Source of the DNA: an uncultured Novosphingobium sp.
Lineage (GTDB): Bacteria > Pseudomonadota > Alphaproteobacteria > Sphingomonadales > Sphingomonadaceae
DNA: 5,022 nt
NCBI GenBank assembly: GCA_937897535.1
Contig: CALCQB010000221.1
Coordinates: 1 to 5,022 of the forward strand
Direction: 5' to 3'
Positions 1 through 5,022 of this stretch are shown here, in pieces. Below the pieces are notes generated by a model. That model had not been told where the DNA came from. It saw nothing but the letters and a program-made list of their open reading frames with translations, and did not search any database. The position numbers and the translations under genes are program-made. Numbering within the stretch: position 1 is the first letter of the stretch; each line of letters starts with the position of its first letter.

Positions 1-977
1 GCGCCAGCCGTGCGGTTGGCGCGGTCCTGCCGGGCGCGGTGTCCGAAGGGCGGCGGCCGGTGGTGGTCTATGAAAGCACAGTCTATCCCGGCGTGACCGA
101 GGATATCTGCGCGCCCGTGCTGGAGGAGGTTTCAGGCCACAAATGCGGCGAGGATTTCTTCCTCGGCTACAGCCCGGAGCGGATCAATCCGGGAGATCGC
201 GAACATACGGTCGACAAGATCACCAAGGTCGTCTCGGGCCAGACCCCCGACGTGCTCGAACGGGTCGCCAACCTGTACAACGCGATCACCACCGGCGGGG
301 TGTTCAAGGCCAGTTCGATCAAGGTGGCCGAAGCCGCCAAGGTGATCGAGAATGCCCAGCGCGATATCAACATCGCCTTCATGAACGAGATCGCCCAGAT
401 CTTTGCACGGATCGGGATTTCGACCTGGGATGTGCTCGAAGCCGCCGGGACCAAATGGAACTTCCTGCCGTTCACTCCGGGGCTGGTTGGGGGGCACTGC
501 ATCGGGATCGATCCATACTATCTCGCCCACCGCGCCCGCGAACTGGGGATCGAGCCGAACGTGATCACCGCCGGGCGCGGGATCAACGATTCGATGGCTG
601 AATGGGTAGCGGGCGAACTCCATGCGGCGCGTGGGGGGCAGGGCGGCTCGACGCTGGTGCTCGGCCTGACTTTCAAGGAAAACATCCCCGACCTGCGCAA
701 CAGCAAGGTCGCCGATCTGGCCGCAGCGCTCTGCAAGCTGGGGCACAACGTCACGATCCACGATCCGCTGGCTGACGCTGGAGAAGCCAAGCACGAATAC
801 GGGGTAGACCTTGCGCCGTCACTGCCGGCGGGGCCGTTCGACCTGGTGTTGCTGGCGGTGCCGCATGGCGAATACCTGGCGCTGGGGTTCGATGCCCTGC
901 GCGGCCTTGTTGCGCCCGGCGGAACCCTGGCCGACCTCAAGGGCGTGTTCGGCGGCAAGGCCGACTGGTCGCTCTGA
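1..977 (+). CDS. tviB: UDP-N-acetylhexosamine 6-dehydrogenase, TviB/WbpO type (5' partial)
   Basis: NAD-dependent nucleotide-sugar dehydrogenase, a cytoplasmic enzyme that oxidises C6 of a UDP-N-acetylhexosamine to the uronic acid, using two NAD+, for acidic surface polysaccharide. The frame is open from base 3, and residues before the GTG at 39 (ASRAVGAVLPGA) still fit the family, so the gene enters from outside the window and the GTG is not its start. Visible motifs are YESTVYPG (69-92), GYSPERINPGD (165-197), the EAAKVIENAQRDINIAF helix with its conserved Lys at 339-341, the active-site block GLVGGHCIGIDPYYL with the catalytic Cys at 498-500, and the C-terminal-domain signature TFKEN..PDLRNSKV from 669. 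About 325 of a usual ~425 residues are present; the N-terminal Rossmann GxGYVG part lies off-window. The GGHCIGIDPYYL form favours TviB/WbpO over plain UDP-glucose dehydrogenase, but GlcNAc versus GalNAc cannot be decided. The stop is TGA, 36 nt before the phosphatase gene. Confidence 0.9.
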   Translation, partial: ASRAVGAVLPGAVSEGRRPVVVYESTVYPGVTEDICAPVLEEVSGHKCGEDFFLGYSPERINPGDREHTVDKITKVVSGQTPDVLERVANLYNAITTGGVFKASSIKVAEAAKVIENAQRDINIAFMNEIAQIFARIGISTWDVLEAAGTKWNFLPFTPGLVGGHCIGIDPYYLAHRARELGIEPNVITAGRGINDSMAEWVAGELHAARGGQGGSTLVLGLTFKENIPDLRNSKVADLAAALCKLGHNVTIHDPLADAGEAKHEYGVDLAPSLPAGPFDLVLLAVPHGEYLALGFDALRGLVAPGGTLADLKGVFGGKADWSL

Positions 978-1013
978 CTTGCGCCGGGCCGGGCAAGCTG
1001 TCACTGGCGCAGC

Positions 1014-1793
1014 ATGACTGATCCCCGCGTTCTCAAGCTCGATGGCGTCCACAACTTCCGCGACTATGGCGGTTACCAAGGCGCGGGCGGGGCGCGGGTC
1101 AAGACTGGCCTGCTGTGGCGTTCGGCCCAGCACGGGGATGCCACCGATGCCGACCTTGCGGCGATCCACGGGCTGAGCTTTGCCCATGTGATCGACCTGC
1201 GCGGGCCGAGCGAGCGTGAGAGCAAGCCGTGCCGCCGCCACGACGACTTCGCCGGGCAGGTCTGGACCTATCCTGAGGAAACCGCCGGCCTCGCGCTCCA
1301 TACCGAAGCCGCCAACGGCGTCTTGCAGGTCGCGGATGCCCGCGCTGCGATGATCCGGCTCTACGAGGGCATCGCCTTTCGCGAAAACCTGGTGCCGATG
1401 CTGCGGCTGTATCTCGAGCTCCTTCAGCGCGCCGACGGGCCAAGTCTGGTTCACTGCGTTGCCGGCAAGGACCGCACCGGCTTTGCCGTGGCGCTGCTGC
1501 AACGGATTCTGGGCGTCCATCCTGACGACGTCATGGCCGACTATCTGTTGACCAATGCCGCCAGTCGGCTTGAGGAGCGGATCGCTTCGAACGCGTTCAA
1601 GGATATGCCGCGCTATGCTGCGTTCGACCCCGATACGGTGCGGGCGCTGTGGGGGGTCGAGGCGGATTACCTTGAAACGGCCTTCGCGGCAGTGGGCCGG
1701 CAATACGGCACGCTCGACGCCTACCTTGAAGCGGTGCTGCAAATCGATGCCGACAAGCAGCAAGCGCTGCGCGCCGCTTACCTCGAGGGTTAG
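1014..1793 (+). CDS. PtpB/LipA-like tyrosine-protein phosphatase (Y_phosphatase3 family)
   Basis: A 259-residue Cys-based phosphatase. The N-terminus has the family's HNFRDYGGY block (residues 13-21) and GLLWRSAQ (32-39). VIDLRGPSERE (59-69) is the strand and loop typical of these enzymes. The P-loop HCVAGKDRTG (147-156) carries the nucleophile Cys148 and phosphate-binding Arg154. The Lys-Asp pair inside the loop is what sets the mycobacterial PtpB/Listeria LipA type apart from classical PTPs, and characterised members act on phosphotyrosine and also on phosphoinositides. No signal peptide or membrane segment is seen, so it is predicted cytoplasmic, although relatives are secreted. ATG at 1014 is chosen because homology begins within a few residues; there is no clear Shine-Dalgarno sequence. 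The 36-nt gap after the tviB-like gene suggests co-transcription, but a role in polysaccharide control is only a guess. Its TAG stop overlaps the stop of the opposing hydrolase gene by 4 bp. Confidence 0.88.
   Translation: MTDPRVLKLDGVHNFRDYGGYQGAGGARVKTGLLWRSAQHGDATDADLAAIHGLSFAHVIDLRGPSERESKPCRRHDDFAGQVWTYPEETAGLALHTEAANGVLQVADARAAMIRLYEGIAFRENLVPMLRLYLELLQRADGPSLVHCVAGKDRTGFAVALLQRILGVHPDDVMADYLLTNAASRLEERIASNAFKDMPRYAAFDPDTVRALWGVEADYLETAFAAVGRQYGTLDAYLEAVLQIDADKQQALRAAYLEG
1790..1793. other. overlapping convergent stop codons (TTAG)
   Basis: The + strand phosphatase ends with TAG at 1791-1793 and the - strand hydrolase ends with TAA, complementary to 1790-1792. The two genes therefore run into each other with no intergenic DNA. 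Any terminator for either transcript must lie inside the other gene. Confidence 0.9.
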
Positions 1794-2659
1794 AGAAACG
1801 CGCGCACTTCAGCCATGAACCGGTCGAACTGGTCGTGGTGCAACCAGTGCCCGGCGTTCTCGAATTCGACCACCCGAGCGTCCTGGAACAGTTTGACCCG
1901 GCCGTCCTTGGCCGGGCTTGTGGCCCACGAATCGTTGCCATAGAGGAACAGCACCGGGCAGGTAATCGCCCGCCACAGTTCCTCGGACAGGTGCTGCGGG
2001 GTGTCCTCGAACGGCCAGACGTTGAGATAGGGATCGAACTTCCAGCTCCAGGTCCCGTCCTCGTTGCGGCTTGCCCCGTGGATCGTCAGGTGACGGGCCT
2101 GTTCGTCGGTGAGAAAGCCGTTTTCTTCTTTCATCCGGGCAAAGGCCGCCTCGATCGTCGGATAGCGGCGCGGGATCCGGCCCGAGGCAGCGCGGCGCTT
2201 TTCGATCCAGGTCCGGAACCGGTTGGCATAGCCATCGGCCTCGCGCTGGGCGCGGGTTTCGGCCGAGGGACCAAGCCCTTCGATGTTGACCAGCTTGCGG
2301 ACCTTGTCCGGATAAAGCCCGGTAAACCGCGACGCGACGTTTCCACCCAGGGAGTGCGAGATGATCGTCACCTGCTCGTGCCCGAGGGTGTGGACCAGCT
2401 GGGCGAAGTCATAGACGAACGCGTTCATCTCGTAATTGCCGTCGGGTGCCCAGGCGCTGTCGCCGTGGCCGCGCAAGTCCGGCGCGATGACGTGCCAGTC
2501 TTTCGCCAGCTCTTCTGCCACCCAGTCCCACGAGCGGCTGTGATCGCGGCCACCGTGCTGGAGGATCAGCGGCGGCGCCTCCGGGTTGCCCCAATCGACG
2601 TAGTGGAGGCGCAGCCGCTGCGAGATGAAGCTGTTCGAGGTCGGTCCGTACGATGTCAT
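1790..2659 (-). CDS. alpha/beta hydrolase (serine hydrolase fold)
   Basis: A complete 289-residue alpha/beta hydrolase. The fold is read from the early strand RLHYVDWG (17-24), the oxyanion-hole loop LQHGGRDHSRSWDW (33-46), the strand and loop VIAPDLRGHGDSAW (57-70), and the nucleophile elbow S-H-S-L-G-G (101-106) with Ser103. Asp243 (YGNDS) is the likely acid and His271 (NAGHWLHHD) the catalytic base. Residues ~135-230 form a cap region rich in charged helices. The substrate cannot be told from sequence; relatives include epoxide hydrolases, haloalkane dehalogenases and esterases. There is no signal peptide, so it is predicted cytoplasmic. ATG at 2659 starts close to the homologous region; the bases upstream (GCGCAAAGCCCTGCGCC) show no good ribosome binding site. 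The gene is divergent from trxB (113-nt gap) and convergent with the phosphatase gene, and its TAA shares bases with that gene's TAG. Confidence 0.87.
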   Translation of the reverse strand: MTSYGPTSNSFISQRLRLHYVDWGNPEAPPLILQHGGRDHSRSWDWVAEELAKDWHVIAPDLRGHGDSAWAPDGNYEMNAFVYDFAQLVHTLGHEQVTIISHSLGGNVASRFTGLYPDKVRKLVNIEGLGPSAETRAQREADGYANRFRTWIEKRRAASGRIPRRYPTIEAAFARMKEENGFLTDEQARHLTIHGASRNEDGTWSWKFDPYLNVWPFEDTPQHLSEELWRAITCPVLFLYGNDSWATSPAKDGRVKLFQDARVVEFENAGHWLHHDQFDRFMAEVRAFL

Positions 2660-2772
2660 GGCGCAGGGCTTTGCGCTGAAGCGGCGCGTCCGTCAATCCG
2701 GGGGAAATTTGCCGCGCAGGCACTGGTCTTGGCGCTGGCCGATGCCTATCTGCACCGGCAACGGAGGACGAG
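2660..2772. promoter_or_regulatory. divergent intergenic region, hydrolase / trxB
   Basis: This 113-nt gap is the longest non-coding stretch in the window and the only divergent one, so promoters for both flanking genes probably lie here. I could not find a convincing -35/-10 pair with 16-18 nt spacing in either direction. CCTATC at 2745-2750 is a possible weak -10-like element for trxB, but no good -35 accompanies it. A short inverted repeat GCGCA/TGCGC (2661-2665 and 2672-2676) sits next to the hydrolase start and might be an operator or mere GC-rich chance. The assignment rests on position rather than motif. Confidence 0.45.
2763..2767 (+). promoter_or_regulatory. Shine-Dalgarno site of trxB
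   Basis: GGAGG ends 5 nt before the ATG at 2773. It is the clearest ribosome binding site in the window and fixes the trxB start. Confidence 0.8.
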
Positions 2773-3726
2773 ATGGCAACCCATACCACGCGCATGCTGA
2801 TTATCGGTTCGGGACCGGCGGGGCTGTCCGCCGCGATCTATGGCGCGCGGGCGGGGATGCAGCCGATCGTGGTGCAGGGGCTCCAGCCCGGCGGGCAGCT
2901 GACCATCACCACCGATGTCGAGAACTACCCCGGCTTCCGCGATGTGATCCAGGGTCCGTGGCTGATGCAGGAAATGCAGGCCCAGGCCGAGCATGTCGGG
3001 ACCCGGATGCTGTGGGATACGGTTCTGTCGGTCGACCTGTCCGGCCCGCCGTTCCGCGCGGTGGGTGACAGCGGCGATATCTACGAAGGCGAAACACTGG
3101 TGATCGCGACCGGCGCCCAGGCCAAGTGGCTCGGCGTGCCGGGCGAGCAGGAGCTGTCGGGCAAGGGCGTTTCGGCCTGCGCGACCTGCGACGGGTTCTT
3201 CTATCGCGGCAAGAAGGTGGTGGTGATCGGCGGCGGCAACACGGCGGTCGAGGAGGCGCTTTACCTCACCAACCATTCCCCCGACGTCACCCTGATCCAC
3301 CGCCGTGACAATCTGCGCGCGGAAAAGATCCTGCAGGACCGGCTGTTCGCGCATCCCAACATCAAGGTGCTGTGGAACAAGGCCGTCGACCATTTTGTCG
3401 GCGGTGATACCGGGCTCATCGGGGTAAGCCTGACAGACACTGTCACCGGTGAAACCAGCGTCGAGCCGACCGATGGTGCGTTTGTGGCGATCGGTCATGC
3501 CCCCTCGACCGATCTGTTCCAGGGCAAGCTCGAAATGGACGCCGGCGGTTACCTGCTGGTCCAGCCCGGTACGCCCAAGACCGCGATCCATGGCGTGTTC
3601 GCCTGCGGCGATGTGATGGACCACGTCTACCGTCAGGCCGTCACCGCTGCCGGCACCGGCTGCATGGCCGCGCTCGACGCGGAACGGTTCCTGGCCGAGC
3701 GCGAGTTCGAAGCGGCGAAGGGCTAG
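2773..3726 (+). CDS. trxB: thioredoxin reductase (NADPH)
   Basis: Homodimeric FAD flavoprotein that passes electrons from NADPH to thioredoxin in the cytoplasm. It is complete at 317 residues, the normal length for low-molecular-weight TrxB. In order: the N-terminal FAD Rossmann motif GSGPAG (12-17), the FAD loop QPGGQL (38-43), VENYPGF (49-55), the ATG motif (112-114), the redox-active disulfide in ACATCDG (Cys136 and Cys139), the NADPH-binding GGGNTA (153-158), the HRRD motif (176-179) that contacts the NADPH 2'-phosphate, and the C-terminal FAD motif VFACGD (275-280) followed by YRQAVTAAGTGCMAA. Every key residue is present, so it should be active. ATG at 2773 is preceded by GGAGG at good spacing. 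It is a single-gene unit transcribed away from the alpha/beta hydrolase gene, and its TAG overlaps the stop of the convergent exosortase-associated hydrolase 1 gene. No thioredoxin gene is in the window. Confidence 0.96.
   Translation: MATHTTRMLIIGSGPAGLSAAIYGARAGMQPIVVQGLQPGGQLTITTDVENYPGFRDVIQGPWLMQEMQAQAEHVGTRMLWDTVLSVDLSGPPFRAVGDSGDIYEGETLVIATGAQAKWLGVPGEQELSGKGVSACATCDGFFYRGKKVVVIGGGNTAVEEALYLTNHSPDVTLIHRRDNLRAEKILQDRLFAHPNIKVLWNKAVDHFVGGDTGLIGVSLTDTVTGETSVEPTDGAFVAIGHAPSTDLFQGKLEMDAGGYLLVQPGTPKTAIHGVFACGDVMDHVYRQAVTAAGTGCMAALDAERFLAEREFEAAKG
3723..3726. other. overlapping convergent stop codons (CTAG palindrome)
   Basis: CTAG reads as TAG on both strands: trxB stops at 3724-3726 and the opposing hydrolase 1 gene stops on the complement of 3723-3725. 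As at 1790-1793, there is no intergenic space and no room for a terminator between the genes. Confidence 0.9.
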
Positions 3727-4523
3727 GCTCCGCGCAGCGCGGCGAGGATCTGCCCTTGCAGCCAGACCCGGGCCTGCGGTTCGACAAAGCTGTGTCCGGC
3801 ACCGGGACAGGTCCGGACCCGCGGATCATCCTTGTCCCATGCCGCGCGAAAGGCCTGCGCGGTGCGGTCGTTTCCGGCGAGCAGGATGGTCGCTGGGCCC
3901 GAAAATGTCTTTAACCCCTCGGCCATGTGCCGGGCAAGGTTGCTGGGCGGACCATCGGAACCGACCGCTTCGACCAGGCTGGCGGCCATGGCGGAAACCT
4001 TGACCTTGCCGCCGAGCAGCCGCTTCCATGCCGCCGGATTGAACAACCGCCGCAGGTAATAACTGCGCAGTGCGGTGGGCGGCATCGGGGTAGGTTCAGC
4101 CTCAGCCGGTGTCACGGGCTCGGGATCGAAGGTCCAGGGGTTGGCCAACACCAGTGCGTCGCAGCCAGCGCCGCTGGCCAGCATCAGCGCGCTGGCCGCA
4201 TCGCAATTACCATAGGCGATGATCTTGCGCAGCGCCGGAACTTGCGCGCGGAAGGCATTGATCGCAGAGGTAATGTCGGGACCGCTGGCAGTGAAAGTGC
4301 CGTTCTCGCCTTCGCTGTCACCCACGCCGCGCCGGTCGAACCGCAGCACCGGAAAGCCTGACCCGGCGATCCTGTTCGCCAGCTGGGCCTGGCTGCCCCA
4401 GGGTCCGGCGCGCAATTCGTTGCCGCCGCTGACGATCAGCAGCCCGGTGGTGGCGCTGCCCATATCAAGCGACCCGGCCAGTTGCGCGCCCTCGCAGGCA
4501 AAGGTGAAATGCCTGCGGTTCAC
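3723..4523 (-). CDS. exosortase A system-associated hydrolase 1 (TIGR03100-like)
   Basis: A 266-residue alpha/beta hydrolase resembling the hydrolase 1 family of exosortase A (XrtA)/PEP-CTERM polysaccharide loci. Its start HFTFACEGAQLAGSLD (5-20), GLLIVSGGNELRAG (27-40) and PVLRFDRRGVGDSEGE (58-73) follow that family's plan closely. The nucleophile elbow is Y-G-N-C-D-A-A-S (104-111), with Cys107 where most hydrolases have Ser; a Cys here is usual in the family. The likely acid is Asp219 (AGNDRTA) and the base His244 (GAGHSFVE). The in-frame ORF can be extended to an ATG at 4601, but those 26 extra residues are Gly/Arg-rich and overlap the upstream gene. GTG at 4523 instead gives a 4-bp GTGA overlap with the upstream stop and begins where homology begins. 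The precise reaction is unknown in the family. The neighbouring hydrolase 2 remnant supports the assignment. Confidence 0.83.
   Translation of the reverse strand: MNRRHFTFACEGAQLAGSLDMGSATTGLLIVSGGNELRAGPWGSQAQLANRIAGSGFPVLRFDRRGVGDSEGENGTFTASGPDITSAINAFRAQVPALRKIIAYGNCDAASALMLASGAGCDALVLANPWTFDPEPVTPAEAEPTPMPPTALRSYYLRRLFNPAAWKRLLGGKVKVSAMAASLVEAVGSDGPPSNLARHMAEGLKTFSGPATILLAGNDRTAQAFRAAWDKDDPRVRTCPGAGHSFVEPQARVWLQGQILAALRGA
4520..4523 (-). promoter_or_regulatory. GTGA stop/start overlap coupling the two hydrolase genes
   Basis: Read on the - strand, GTGA holds the GTG start of hydrolase 1 (4523-4521) and the TGA stop of the upstream ORF (4522-4520). This is a classical translational-coupling arrangement. 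It decides the start of hydrolase 1 and shows that the two genes belong to one operon. Confidence 0.75.
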
Positions 4524-4858
4524 GCGGTCAGAGCCATGGCCAGCACAGCGGCCAGCGCATCGGCCTGGGCCGGGTCTTCGTCCGGCTCGGCCCGCAGCCA
4601 CAAGGCGCCACTGCCGATGGTCTCCTGGTCGACCGCAACCAGCCCCGGACGCTTGGTAGGCAGCGATCCTTCGAGCTGGCGGATCATTTCCGCCGAGAGC
4701 GGCCAGCCGGCCAGTTCCAGACCGTTGGCCTTGCCCCGTTCCATCAGTTCGGCGGCATCTTCCTCCACCCCGGCCTCGCGGGCAGCGATGATCCGGGCGC
4801 GGAGCAGGGTCTTGAGCAGGCTGGCACCCTTGACCGGGGCATAGAGCCAGCCGGGCAG
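4520..4858 (-). other. hydrolase 2 C-terminal remnant (segment of the composite ORF)
   Basis: This segment keeps the family's 'PV..G....LLRARI' helix start, the charged ELMERGKANG stretch, the ELAGWPLSAEMIRQLE motif and a closing LWLRAEP strand. Its position directly upstream of, and overlapping, hydrolase 1 is the expected order for this pair. The nucleophile, acid-loop and early-strand regions are absent. Confidence 0.6.
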
Positions 4859-5005
4859 GGCGGGCGGCAGGAAGCGCGGCAGCCGGCCCTTCTGCGTGAG
4901 TTCCACATAGTCGACCAGTGCGCCGGCGGCCGCGATCTCGGCCCGGCCGAAGGTGCCGAAGCCGTCGAGCGACACTCCGAAGTTGTGGACGCGGACGAGA
5001 GGCAT
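4520..5005 (-). CDS. composite ORF ending in exosortase A-associated hydrolase 2 C-terminus
   Basis: A 161-residue ORF. Residues ~50-161 look like the C-terminal part of exosortase A system-associated hydrolase 2 (TIGR03101-like), the invariable partner of hydrolase 1. The pattern is APVKGASLLKTLLRARIIA, then ELMERGKANGLELAGWPLS, then LWLRAEPDEDP near the end. The first ~48 residues do not fit that family: ~13-48 resemble MutS and 1-18 a RibD/DHFR-family start. A full hydrolase 2 is roughly 260 residues, so the N-terminal half with the nucleophile elbow is missing and the product is unlikely to be a working hydrolase. ATG at 5005 has GAGGAG 7 nt upstream, but the frame is open to the window edge, so a longer gene is possible. 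Neither of the other two - strand frames of the 5' part continues hydrolase 2, which argues against a simple frameshift. It may be a real mosaic, a pseudogene or a contig-end chimera. Confidence 0.6.
   Translation of the reverse strand: MPLVRVHNFGVSLDGFGTFGRAEIAAAGALVDYVELTQKGRLPRFLPPALPGWLYAPVKGASLLKTLLRARIIAAREAGVEEDAAELMERGKANGLELAGWPLSAEMIRQLEGSLPTKRPGLVAVDQETIGSGALWLRAEPDEDPAQADALAAVLAMALTA
4862..4969 (-). other. MutS-like segment (end of connector domain)
   Basis: Residues 13-48 of the composite ORF read LDGFGTFGRAEIAAAGALVD and then YVELTQKGRLPRFLPP. This matches the run DGFG-x-F-x-RAE-x-AAAGAL-x-x-Y-...-KG-x-LP-...-PP found in alphaproteobacterial MutS proteins, where the connector domain passes into the core. 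Only about 36 residues are present, with no ATPase or mismatch-binding part. The match is from memory of the family, not from a search. Confidence 0.5.
4952..5005 (-). other. RibD/dihydrofolate-reductase-family-like N-terminus
   Basis: The first 18 residues, MPLVRVHNFGVSLDGFGT, match the typical opening of RibD C-terminal/DHFR-family proteins (VRVHNF-x-x-SLDG[YF]). A Shine-Dalgarno-like GAGGAG stands 7 nt upstream, as expected for a true gene start. The part LDGFG is shared with the MutS-like segment, so the junction between the two cannot be placed exactly. MutS itself has FGV..LDGFG here, so the two readings partly compete. Confidence 0.4.
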
Positions 5006-5006
5006 T

Positions 5007-5019
5007 CGAGGACTCCTCG
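5007..5019. repeat. perfect inverted repeat over the ribosome binding site
   Basis: CGAGGA-C-TCCTCG is a perfect 6-bp inverted repeat around one base, lying immediately upstream of the ATG at 5005 on the - strand. The right half on that strand covers part of the spacer and the left half covers the GAGGAG ribosome binding site. The 1-nt centre is too small for a stable hairpin loop unless the inner pairs open, so a dimeric protein site or chance is equally possible. Confidence 0.4.
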
Positions 5020-5022
5020 GGG

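Noticed and set aside
39..41. GTG at 39 as the start of the dehydrogenase
   Set aside because: The frame is open to the window edge with family-like residues, and the N-terminal NAD-binding domain would be missing.
978..997. CTTGC/GCAAG inverted repeat after the dehydrogenase stop as a terminator
   Set aside because: The stem is only 5 bp plus a few bulged GC pairs, there is no T-run after it, and the next gene starts 17 nt further on, which suggests read-through.
819..1763. Long - strand ORF (314 codons) opposite the phosphatase gene and the tviB end
   Set aside because: It spans two real genes on the other strand and their gap, and shows no family motifs.
2709..2750. TTGCCG or TTGGCG as -35 boxes for trxB
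   Set aside because: No acceptable -10 box lies 16-18 nt downstream of either, and the spacing to CCTATC is wrong.
1835..2800. Long + strand ORF (321 codons) opposite the alpha/beta hydrolase
   Set aside because: The - strand reading has a full set of hydrolase motifs. The + strand product has no recognisable domain and is the usual antisense open frame of GC-rich coding DNA.
2746..3624. Long - strand ORF (292 codons) opposite trxB
   Set aside because: trxB is certain from its FAD, NADPH and CATC motifs. The antisense product is His/Gly/Arg-rich and unlike any known fold.
4524..4601. 26-residue N-terminal extension of hydrolase 1 to an ATG at 4601
   Set aside because: The extension is Gly/Arg/Ala-rich out-of-frame sequence of the upstream gene. 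The GTG at 4523 gives the GTGA overlap and the family-typical N-terminus.

Overview
The window is GC-rich and gene-dense. It carries about six protein genes with almost no spacer DNA, and no RNA gene, mobile element or CRISPR array was seen. A TviB-type nucleotide-sugar dehydrogenase plus the paired alpha/beta hydrolases of the exosortase A (XrtA)/PEP-CTERM exopolysaccharide system suggest a Gram-negative alphaproteobacterium. Sphingomonadales (Novosphingobium/Erythrobacter-like) is my best guess. This is inferred from protein flavour and gene content, not from any search. Layout, left to right: (1) 1-977, + strand, the C-terminal three quarters of a TviB/WbpO-type UDP-N-acetylhexosamine 6-dehydrogenase, cut by the left edge. 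(2) 1014-1793, + strand, a PtpB/LipA-like tyrosine phosphatase with an HCxAGKDRTG P-loop, probably co-transcribed with (1). (3) 1790-2659, - strand, a serine alpha/beta hydrolase. (4) 2773-3726, + strand, a complete thioredoxin reductase, TrxB. (5) 3723-4523, - strand, exosortase A system-associated hydrolase 1, with a Cys in the nucleophile position. (6) 4520-5005, - strand, an ORF whose last ~110 residues look like the C-terminal part of exosortase A system-associated hydrolase 2, but whose first ~48 residues do not belong to that family. How the genes may work together: the dehydrogenase supplies an acidic UDP-sugar for polysaccharide synthesis, and the hydrolase 2-hydrolase 1 pair is the usual accessory pair of XrtA loci, which are also polysaccharide loci. 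The left and right ends may therefore belong to one envelope-polysaccharide neighbourhood, with trxB and a generic hydrolase lying between as housekeeping genes. The most notable signal is at the right edge. There the hydrolase 2 fragment is joined in frame to a stretch resembling the end of the MutS connector domain, which is itself preceded by a start resembling a RibD/dihydrofolate-reductase-family N-terminus. Either this is a real mosaic gene from a rearrangement, or a chimera at the end of a contig (5022 bp is an odd window length and could be a whole contig). Also notable: both convergent gene pairs overlap by exactly 4 bp at their stop codons, leaving no space for intergenic terminators.
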